Positions 1 through 4,967 of a DNA stretch of 6,421 nucleotides are shown piece after piece. The stretch lies in the NCBI GenBank assembly GCA_013361745.1, contig JABFXM010000285.1, positions 1-6,421 of the forward strand, written 5' to 3'. The notes under the pieces were generated by a model. The model made no database searches and was not told where the DNA came from. It saw only the letters and a program-made list of their open reading frames with translations. The position numbers were made by a program, and so were the translations under genes. Origin of the DNA: Gemmatimonadaceae bacterium. GTDB lineage: Bacteria; Gemmatimonadota; Gemmatimonadetes; Gemmatimonadales; Gemmatimonadaceae. Each line of letters opens with the position of its first letter. Position 1 is the first letter of the stretch.

Positions 1-244
1 CGCCGACCGCGGTGATGACTCCCTTCCCCTTCACGCCGGCCGCGGACAGCGCGCCGCGCACGGCATCGGAGACGATGCCGGGATCCATGACTTCACCTTC
101 GACGATCGCGTCGGCGAGCAGCGGCGTCACCGCGACCTTCACGAGCTCGGGCTGCTTCCTGCCATGATCGACGACGGCGACCTTGATGAGGCCCGAGCCG
201 ATGTCGAGACCGACTGTCGTCTTGCTGCGACCGAAGAGGCCCAT
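1..244 (-). CDS. pilM: Type IV pilus assembly protein PilM, N-terminal part (runs off left edge)
   Basis: Reading the minus strand from an ATG at 244-242 gives an open frame of 81 codons to the window edge. It begins MGLFGRSKTTVGLDIGSG and continues with IKVAVVDHG. This is the typical PilM N-terminus: a short amphipathic MGLFGR-type peptide, which in PilM binds PilN or other partners, then the phosphate-1 loop of an actin/FtsA-like ATPase (GLDIGSG, residues 12-18). PilM is cytoplasmic and links the PilN/PilO inner-membrane complex to the pilus motor platform. About 80 of a usual 350 residues are visible. The start is fixed by family resemblance, because the bases just upstream are pyrimidine-rich and show no Shine-Dalgarno match. 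It probably heads a pilMNO(P)Q operon beyond the left edge, which is an inference from other species. Confidence 0.9.
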   Translation of the reverse strand, partial: MGLFGRSKTTVGLDIGSGLIKVAVVDHGRKQPELVKVAVTPLLADAIVEGEVMDPGIVSDAVRGALSAAGVKGKGVITAVG

Positions 245-302
245 GGATGTAGCGGGAGAAGATGGCGACGCGAGAGCGCACATTGGCTCTTGCGACGTGG
301 CT

Positions 303-355
303 GTTGTCGAGCGCCGGGACAACGTGACCGGCGGGGCGGTCGTTTCTACCGAAAC
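303..355 (-). promoter_or_regulatory. Cluster of three small stem-loops in the putative pilM leader
   Basis: On the minus strand three perfect inverted repeats follow one another almost without gaps. GTTTC/GAAAC (355-342) has a 4-base loop. GACCG/CGGTC (341-326) has a 6-base loop. After two bases comes GTTGTC/GACAAC (323-303) with a 9-base loop. They lie 59 to 111 bases upstream of the pilM ATG. They could be a structured 5' leader or protein-binding sites. The arms are short (5-6 bp) in GC-rich DNA, so chance is a real possibility. No known riboswitch class is recognised. Confidence 0.25.
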
Positions 356-431
356 ACACGAACTGGGGGCGAGAAGGTAACAGACGCGTCCGCAGTGACC
401 GTGTACCCAAACGTCGCTCGCCGAACGAGAA

Positions 432-492
432 CGGCGCGCCCGATTCTCCGGGCGCGCCGCCGATTCCCAACGCGAGCGAGAATCCGCTCGCG
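432..492 (-). terminator. Two tandem hairpins downstream of the minor pilin operon
   Basis: The first hairpin met by transcripts has 8-bp arms, CGCGAGCG (471-478) and CGCTCGCG (485-492), with a 6-base loop. The second has perfect 11-bp arms, CGGCGCGCCCG (432-442) and CGGGCGCGCCG (449-459), also with a 6-base loop. They start 8 bases after the PilX-like stop codon. On the minus strand the second is followed by TTCTCGTTCG, a poor U-tract. Position and strength suggest a terminator or a 3'-end-protecting structure for the minor pilin mRNA. The weak U-run lowers certainty about intrinsic termination. Confidence 0.6.
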
Positions 493-500
493 CTCTCCTG

Positions 501-1640
501 CTACCACATCTCGGCCCACGCGCGCTTCTTCGCGGGGACGAGGCGCGCCGAGCCGCGGAGCGCCATCTCGATCGCGCACTTGGAGTACTGGAAGGTCACG
601 TTGCCGGTGATGTCGTTCGTGGTCGCGCTGATGCTCGCGTTCCGCGCCATCGCCGCGCCGAAGATGTTCGCGCTGCCGTTCGACTTCGTGAACTGGTCGC
701 GAACGATGATCAGTCCGTACCAGTCGAAGCTTCCGGTGACGAAGAGGCTTCCGTCCACGAGCAGGATCCCCTGTCCGCGTCCCTGGCTGAGGTGCACATC
801 GGTCGAGACGTAGATGATCGGCATGTACGTCTGGCAGGCCGTGACCGCGGTGACGTCGCGAAGCGGCTCGCCCCAGTTCGTCGGAACGGAGGTGTTGCAC
901 TTCCCTGTAGCGTCGGTCACCGGCAACACCGTGCCTGGATCGCCGTTCAGCTTGATGTCGGCGTTCGCGACGAGGCTCGTCCAGCTCTCGTCGCCGTACT
1001 TCACGTAGGTCCCGTCCGTTCCCGCGTTCGGGTCGGCGTACGTCGCCGGGCTGCCGATGGTGTTCGTCGACTTCTGCACCGTGAGGGTGGACGTGGGCGC
1101 GTAGGCGACCGCGGTGGTGTCGCGGCCCGGGTAGTTCGCGCAGTCCCAGCCGGGCGGGTTCACGTTCGTGCCGTACACCTGCGAGCTGCCCTTGATGGTG
1201 CCGCCGCCCGCGAGGGTGAGCGCCCCGCCGTACTTCACCGCCGGATAGGCGAGACGCATCACCATGCTCGTGCGGCGGCGCGTCTCGATGGGCGTGTTGA
1301 CGCCCGCGCTGCCCTCCGACACGAACCAGTAGGTGTAGTCGTTGATGCGCGTGGTGCGCACCGACGCCGTCCCGCCGTCGCCCACCGCGTAGTTGAAGGT
1401 GGTGTCCTTGCCGACCGCGAACTTGATGTTGAGCGTCTGGTCCCAGTTCGCCATCGTCTTGTTCAACCCGAACTCCGCCGCGGTGAAGGCCCGCTGCGCG
1501 ACGAGCGAGTTGCGACCGATCCGGAAGTCCTGGGTCGAGGCGAAGAAGGCGCCGGCGATGAGGGCGCCGATGACGACGATGGCGAACATCGCCATCGCCA
1601 GCGCCATCCCCTCGCGATTGTTCCTGTACAGTGCACGCAT
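501..1640 (-). CDS. PilX/GspK-like minor pilin with large C-terminal beta-rich domain
   Basis: This is a 379-residue protein. Residues 1-11 (MRALYRNNREG) form a short basic leader ending in Gly11. A hydrophobic helix follows (about 12-34), then an RNSLVAQRAFTAAEFGLN stretch (43-60) matching the PilX N-terminal family pattern, in which AAEaGl follows the helix. After the cleavage site the residue at +5 is Met16, not the usual Glu; GspK and PilX-type tip subunits are known to lack it. The C-terminal two-thirds is rich in Gly, Thr, Ser and Val with beta-strand-like turns, for example GILLVDG (291-297), GLIIVRD (309-315) and IFGAAMA (326-332), and four Cys (167, 248, 269, 355). The start has GGGAG nine bases upstream, and the gene lies 36 bases after the PilW-like stop. 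It is last in the minor pilin operon. Inferred role: tip of the pilus priming complex, possibly with adhesive function. The N-terminal call is firm and the C-terminal function unknown. Confidence 0.82.
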   Translation of the reverse strand: MRALYRNNREGMALAMAMFAIVVIGALIAGAFFASTQDFRIGRNSLVAQRAFTAAEFGLNKTMANWDQTLNIKFAVGKDTTFNYAVGDGGTASVRTTRINDYTYWFVSEGSAGVNTPIETRRRTSMVMRLAYPAVKYGGALTLAGGGTIKGSSQVYGTNVNPPGWDCANYPGRDTTAVAYAPTSTLTVQKSTNTIGSPATYADPNAGTDGTYVKYGDESWTSLVANADIKLNGDPGTVLPVTDATGKCNTSVPTNWGEPLRDVTAVTACQTYMPIIYVSTDVHLSQGRGQGILLVDGSLFVTGSFDWYGLIIVRDQFTKSNGSANIFGAAMARNASISATTNDITGNVTFQYSKCAIEMALRGSARLVPAKKRAWAEMW

Positions 1641-1676
1641 GATTGCGTTCTCCCGCGTGATGAGCGTCGGCGCGCG

Positions 1677-2612
1677 CTACTGCCGGTTGCGCAGCGCGAT
1701 GGTGACCTTCTGGTAGTCGCGATAGACGGCGCTCGTCTTGCCGCCCCCGAGCGCGACGGGACTCTGGGTCTTGCCCCGCACGAAGAGCTCGACCCGCGCG
1801 ACCATCGTCGGCGTCGTCGTCGGCACGCCCGTGGAATCACGGTAGACGAAGGAGAGCCCGCTGTTCAGCGTGTCGCCGGCGGCGTACTGCCGGTACGGTC
1901 CCGCCACCGGTTGGATCGCCGTGCAGCTCGAGCCGTTGCCCCGGCACTCGCGGTACCCCATCCACCAGAGCGCATCGCTCGGCGACTGGTAGAGCGAGTA
2001 CTTCACCTGCCGCGCGAAGCGGATCGGTGCGCCGTCGATGATCGTCGCGCTCAGCTGCGTCGAGAGCGCGTACGTGTACCGGTAGCGGGTCGCGTCGTTC
2101 ACCGCGTCGGTGAAGGAGGTGCAGCCGACCAGCGTCGAGTCGATGCCGGAGATCGTGTAGGGGACCCAGTCGTCGTCCTGGTTGCCCGGGGCCTTGTCGT
2201 CGAAGATCAGCACGACGTCGTTGAGCTTCGGCCGCGTCAGGAAGGTCGTGAAGTACTTGCCCCCCGAGAGATCGGTCGGCGGGATCGTGATCGTGCTCCC
2301 CGACCCGGAATTGGTGTGCGAGCACATCACCGCGCTCCCGATGTTGCCGCGAACGAACAGCGACGAATCGGTCATCTCGAGGATGTCGCTGCCGACCGAG
2401 GAGACGCCGCGCACGTCCACGGGGACGACGGCCACCGCCTGGCGGATCTGCTGCCGCGTGTCGATGACCTCCGTCGCGCTGCGATAGAACTGCTGCTGGC
2501 GCATGACGATGGTCATGATCCCCCCGGCGACGATGCCGAGGAGCACGAGCGTCACCATCATCTCGGGAAGCGACAGGCCGCGCCGCTCGCCTCGGCTCAG
2601 ATAGGATCGCAT
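1677..2612 (-). CDS. PilW/GspJ-like minor pilin (prepilin-type N-terminal cleavage domain)
   Basis: This is a 311-residue protein with a type III (prepilin) signal. The leader MRSYLSRGERRG ends at Gly12. The mature end LSLPEMMVTLVLLGIVAGG carries Glu at +5 and the hydrophobic assembly helix (about 13-36). The prepilin peptidase PilD would cut after Gly12. The size, the position after pilV and the Q/R-rich region after the helix (RQQQFYRSATEVIDTRQQIRQ) fit PilW/GspJ, the larger minor pilin of the priming complex. The rest is a beta-rich periplasmic domain with four Cys (97, 164, 223, 230), the last two in a small CRGNGSSC loop. The start ATG lies inside the end of pilV (16-base overlap) and has GGAG five bases upstream, so translation is probably coupled. 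Assignment to PilW rather than a generic pseudopilin rests partly on gene order. Confidence 0.85.
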   Translation of the reverse strand: MRSYLSRGERRGLSLPEMMVTLVLLGIVAGGIMTIVMRQQQFYRSATEVIDTRQQIRQAVAVVPVDVRGVSSVGSDILEMTDSSLFVRGNIGSAVMCSHTNSGSGSTITIPPTDLSGGKYFTTFLTRPKLNDVVLIFDDKAPGNQDDDWVPYTISGIDSTLVGCTSFTDAVNDATRYRYTYALSTQLSATIIDGAPIRFARQVKYSLYQSPSDALWWMGYRECRGNGSSCTAIQPVAGPYRQYAAGDTLNSGLSFVYRDSTGVPTTTPTMVARVELFVRGKTQSPVALGGGKTSAVYRDYQKVTIALRNRQ

Positions 2613-2989
2613 GGATACTCCGTGATGTAGGCCTGCTGCTTCGTCTTGCCGCGGAGCGTGAAGGTGATCGTGTCGTAGACGACGAGCGCGTGGCTTCCCG
2701 ACGTGCCGACGATCACCCAGCGCTCCTTGACGTTTCGTGTCGTCGCGGTGCCGCTCGAGTCCTTCATCGCGACGCAGTTGCCGGTGCGGATGCGTTCCAT
2801 CCGCGAGTAGGCGACGGTCGCCGCGACCGACTGGTGCACCGAGCCGGTCATCTGGCGCACGACGACTCCCGCCGTCGCGGCGAGGCCGAGCACGCCGATG
2901 GAGAGGATCACGATCGCGACCATGACCTCGACGAGGGTGAACCCCTCGCGGCGGGTCGCGGCGCGTGGAGCGTCAGGCATGTGGCTCAT
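2597..2989 (-). CDS. pilV: Type IV pilus modification protein PilV (GspI-like minor pilin)
   Basis: This is a 130-residue protein starting at ATG 2989-2987. Its first bases form an ATGA overlap with the stop of the upstream FimT-like gene; an in-frame GTG at 2998 and an ATG at 2980 are alternatives. The leader ends RREG at residue 16, followed by FTLVEVMVAIVILSIGVLGL, a textbook class III signal with Glu at +5 and the EvMVAivIlsiGvLglA signature of PilV/GspI. The remainder is short, with a YSRMERIRTGNC segment resembling the GspI-type region after the helix, and two Cys (72 and 127) that could pair. PilV is a minor pilin of the tip priming complex with PilW, PilX and FimT/FimU. Its stop overlaps the PilW-like start, so the genes are co-transcribed and likely translationally coupled. 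Confidence 0.88.
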   Translation of the reverse strand: MSHMPDAPRAATRREGFTLVEVMVAIVILSIGVLGLAATAGVVVRQMTGSVHQSVAATVAYSRMERIRTGNCVAMKDSSGTATTRNVKERWVIVGTSGSHALVVYDTITFTLRGKTKQQAYITEYPCDPI

Positions 2990-3435
2990 TGGGCGCACCC
3001 GTGGCGGTTGATGAGACCGATCGCGGAGATGCAGATCGAATCCGCGATGCCGCTCCGCGAGAACTTGAGGACGTGCGCGGACCCCGACGTCATCCCGCGA
3101 CCGTCGAACATGATCGAAAACGTGGGCGACAGGACGGAGACGCCGAACTGGCGCTTCAGGTTGATCGTCGTCCCCTTCGCGACCTGCGTCGTCCCGTTGC
3201 TCGCGGTGACGCGATCCGAGTCGCCCTCGGAGTAGAAGTAGGACTGGCGCCCGGTCGCGATGGCGGCGGCGCGCGCCGCGGCGAGCCGCGCCGAGATGCC
3301 GTCCTTCGCCGACCGGATCTGATTGCGATCGTTGATGTGGCCCATCTTCGGGAGCGTCATCATCATGACGACTCCCATGATCACGATCACCGTCAGGATC
3401 TCGGCGAGAGTGAAGCCGCGCCGTGTGATTCGCAT
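2986..3435 (-). CDS. GspH/FimT-family pseudopilin (minor pilin)
   Basis: I chose the ATG at 3435-3433, giving 149 residues that begin MRITRRGFTLAEILTVIVIM. GAGGGAG lies just upstream at good spacing and the leader is then the usual six to seven residues. An upstream in-frame ATG at 3510 would add 25 Arg-rich residues and is unlikely. Prepilin peptidase would cut after Gly7, leaving Phe at +1 and Glu at +5. The helix (about 8-29) leads into an ARAAAIATGRQSYFYSEGDSD region and a beta-rich tail with FDGRGM (110-115) and KFSRSGI (124-130), the phe-x-x-x-gly pattern common in GspH/FimT. Two Cys lie near the C-terminus (135, 147). It is first in the minor pilin operon and overlaps pilV by 4 bases. 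FimT and FimU of Pseudomonas play the equivalent role; some FimT proteins also bind DNA for natural transformation, which cannot be judged here. Confidence 0.87.
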   Translation of the reverse strand: MRITRRGFTLAEILTVIVIMGVVMMMTLPKMGHINDRNQIRSAKDGISARLAAARAAAIATGRQSYFYSEGDSDRVTASNGTTQVAKGTTINLKRQFGVSVLSPTFSIMFDGRGMTSGSAHVLKFSRSGIADSICISAIGLINRHGCAQ

Positions 3436-3582
3436 CGCTCCCTCGAAGAATTGCCCGCCCCGTGCAATGCGCGATCGGGGCCAGCGCCCATGTCGTTCGA
3501 TGTCAGGCACTTGGCTTCAGGATGAGGTCCGGCGAGCCCGCAAATTCTTGCGAGACCGCAACTTTGTTTCGTACCATCGCGC
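3436..3582. other. Intergenic region between response regulator and minor pilin operon
   Basis: This 147-base gap follows the regulator stop (TGA at 3585-3583). On the minus strand it contains a small TTGCG/CGCAA hairpin with a 4-base loop (3561-3548), too weak for a terminator. It also has an 11-base direct repeat with one mismatch, TTGCGG(T/G)CTCG, at 3561-3551 and 3543-3533 (18-base period), and a weak candidate sigma-54 element (3483-3468). The last bases hold the Shine-Dalgarno sequence of the FimT-like gene. No protein gene is credible here. It may carry a separate promoter for the minor pilin operon, or transcription may read through from the regulator. Confidence 0.55.
3468..3483 (-). 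promoter_or_regulatory. Weak candidate sigma-54 (-24/-12) promoter for the minor pilin operon
   Basis: Minus-strand TGGCCCCGATCGCGCA can be aligned with the sigma-54 consensus TGGCACG-N4-TTGCA. The essential GG and GC are at correct spacing, but two bases of the -24 block and both T bases of the -12 block are wrong. The predicted start would fall near 3457, about 20 bases before the FimT-like ATG and ahead of its ribosome binding site. The geometry and the neighbouring sigma-54 activator support it. GG-N10-GC is common by chance at this GC content, so this is only a hypothesis. Confidence 0.2.
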
Positions 3583-4959
3583 TCACTCCAGACCGTATTC
3601 ACGGATCTTGTAGAGCAGCGCGCGATGGGAGAGCTCGAGGAGCTGCGCGGCTCGCGTGCGGTTCCCCGCGGTGCGCTGCAGCGCCTGCGCGATGAGCGCG
3701 CGCTCCAGCGACTCGGTGCGCCGCTTCACCGAGAGATCCTCGTCGACCGCGATGGCGGGACGGTCGGGTGCGCCCGCGCCCGGCGCGAGCTCCTCGCCGC
3801 GCAGCGATGCCGGCAGGTGCGCGACGTCGATCACCCCGTCGTCGGCGATGACGAGCGCGCGCTCGACGGCGTTCTCGAGCTCGCGCACGTTTCCCGGCCA
3901 CCCGTACTCGCCGAGCGCACGGAGCGCGGCCGCGGAGAGCTTCGGAACCGGCATCTTCAGCCGCTGCGCATGCCGGGTGAGAAAGTGCCGCGCCAGCTCT
4001 GCGATGTCGTCACGGCGCTCGCGAAGCGGAGGCAGGTGCAGCCGCACGACGTTCACGCGGTAGTAAAGATCCGATCGGAACCGCCCGGCCGCGACCTCGC
4101 TCTCGAGGTCGCGCGAGGTCGCGGCGACGACGCGGACGTCCACCGCGCGCGGCGCGTTGTCGCCGACGCGGCGGATCTCCCCCTCCTGCAGCACGCGGAG
4201 GAGCTTCACCTGCAGCGCGAGCGGCAGCTCGCCGATCTCGTCGAGGAACAGTGTCCCGCCGCTGGCCTCCTCGAACAGCCCGGCGCGGTCCTGCGTCGCG
4301 CCGGTGAACGCGCCGCGCACATGGCCGAACAGCTCACTCTCGAGCAACGCCTCGGGAATCGCCGCGCAGTTGACCGCGACGAATGCCGCTCCGGCGCGCG
4401 GGCTCGCGGCGTGGAGCAACCTGGCGATCAGCTCCTTGCCCGTGCCGCTCTCCCCCGTCACGAGCACGGTGGAGGGATGTCGCGCCACCTTGCGGGCGAG
4501 CGCGACGACCTCCCGCAGCTCGGCGCTGTGCCCGACGACGCCGTCGGCGCCGCGCAGCGCGGTGAGCTCCTCGTTCAGTCGCTCGACCTGGTGGCGGAGC
4601 TGCTCGCGCTCGATCGCCTTCCGGACGACGAGCACGAGCTGGTCGGCGCGGAAGGGCTTCGAGATGTAGTCGTAGGCGCCGCGGCGGATCGCCTCGATCG
4701 CCGCCTCGTCGTCGCCGTACGCGCTCATCATGACGACGAGCCCTCTGCCGGCCGCCGACTTGTAGCGGTCGAGGAAGCCGAGGCCGTCCAGCTTCGGCAT
4801 GCGCACGTCGCAGATCACGAGCGCCGCGTCGGCTTGGGCGAGGCTGGCCAGCGCCGCCTCCCCGTCGGCCACGGCTTCGACCTCGTGGCCCTCCTCGCGG
4901 AGAATCAGCGAGATCGTGTGACGGAGCCCGCTCTCGTCGTCGACGACCAGGATGCGCAT
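3583..4959 (-). CDS. NtrC-family sigma-54-dependent response regulator (PilR-like)
   Basis: This is a 458-residue protein starting at the ATG 4959-4957 (MRILVVDDE). An in-frame start 78 bases upstream would lie within the kinase gene and add an Arg/Ala-rich tail. Residues 1-120 are a receiver domain with acidic pocket Asp7/Asp8, phosphoacceptor Asp51, Ser79 and Lys101. Residues about 140-365 are a sigma-54-interacting AAA+ domain: Walker A GESGTGKE (169-176), the sigma-54 loop GAFTGA (216-221), Walker B with Asp240-Glu241, and the WPGNVRELEN segment. The C-terminus is a Fis-type helix-turn-helix (GNRTRAAQLLELSHRALLYKIREYGLE). All motifs needed for activity are intact. The gene follows the kinase by 8 bases, with AGG overlapping the kinase stop region as ribosome binding site. 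The pilus genes on both sides make a PilR-like role likely; by sequence alone it could be any AtoC/ZraR-type regulator. Confidence 0.93.
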   Translation of the reverse strand: MRILVVDDESGLRHTISLILREEGHEVEAVADGEAALASLAQADAALVICDVRMPKLDGLGFLDRYKSAAGRGLVVMMSAYGDDEAAIEAIRRGAYDYISKPFRADQLVLVVRKAIEREQLRHQVERLNEELTALRGADGVVGHSAELREVVALARKVARHPSTVLVTGESGTGKELIARLLHAASPRAGAAFVAVNCAAIPEALLESELFGHVRGAFTGATQDRAGLFEEASGGTLFLDEIGELPLALQVKLLRVLQEGEIRRVGDNAPRAVDVRVVAATSRDLESEVAAGRFRSDLYYRVNVVRLHLPPLRERRDDIAELARHFLTRHAQRLKMPVPKLSAAALRALGEYGWPGNVRELENAVERALVIADDGVIDVAHLPASLRGEELAPGAGAPDRPAIAVDEDLSVKRRTESLERALIAQALQRTAGNRTRAAQLLELSHRALLYKIREYGLE

Positions 4960-4967
4960 CGGGCTGC

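Larger units (their letters stand above)
245..500. other. Intergenic region between PilX-like gene and pilM
   Basis: This 256-base stretch has no credible gene. The frames that cross it run out of phase through pilM or the PilX-like gene and are rich in Arg. It holds two tandem GC-rich hairpins next to the PilX-like stop (432-492) and three small adjacent stem-loops nearer pilM (303-355), described separately. I found no convincing -35/-10 pair or sigma-54 motif on the minus strand, although a pilM promoter is expected here if the hairpins terminate transcription. Confidence 0.7.

Noticed and set aside
303..355. Known riboswitch (for example c-di-GMP GEMM) before pilM
   Set aside because: The stem-loops do not show the conserved bases of any riboswitch class I know, so only an unnamed structured leader is proposed.
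93..470. 125-residue minus-strand frame across pilM and the gap
   Set aside because: It is out of frame with the clear PilM N-terminus and Arg-rich; it also crosses the terminator hairpin.
792..2630. 612-residue open frame on the plus strand
   Set aside because: It lies antisense to the PilX- and PilW-like genes, is dominated by Arg, Asp, His, Ala and Val, and has no recognisable domain. It is a shadow caused by high GC at third codon positions.
3436..3510. Longer N-terminus for the FimT-like protein starting at 3510
   Set aside because: It adds 25 Arg/Gly-rich residues before the leader peptide, and the internal ATG at 3435 has a well-placed GAGGGAG.
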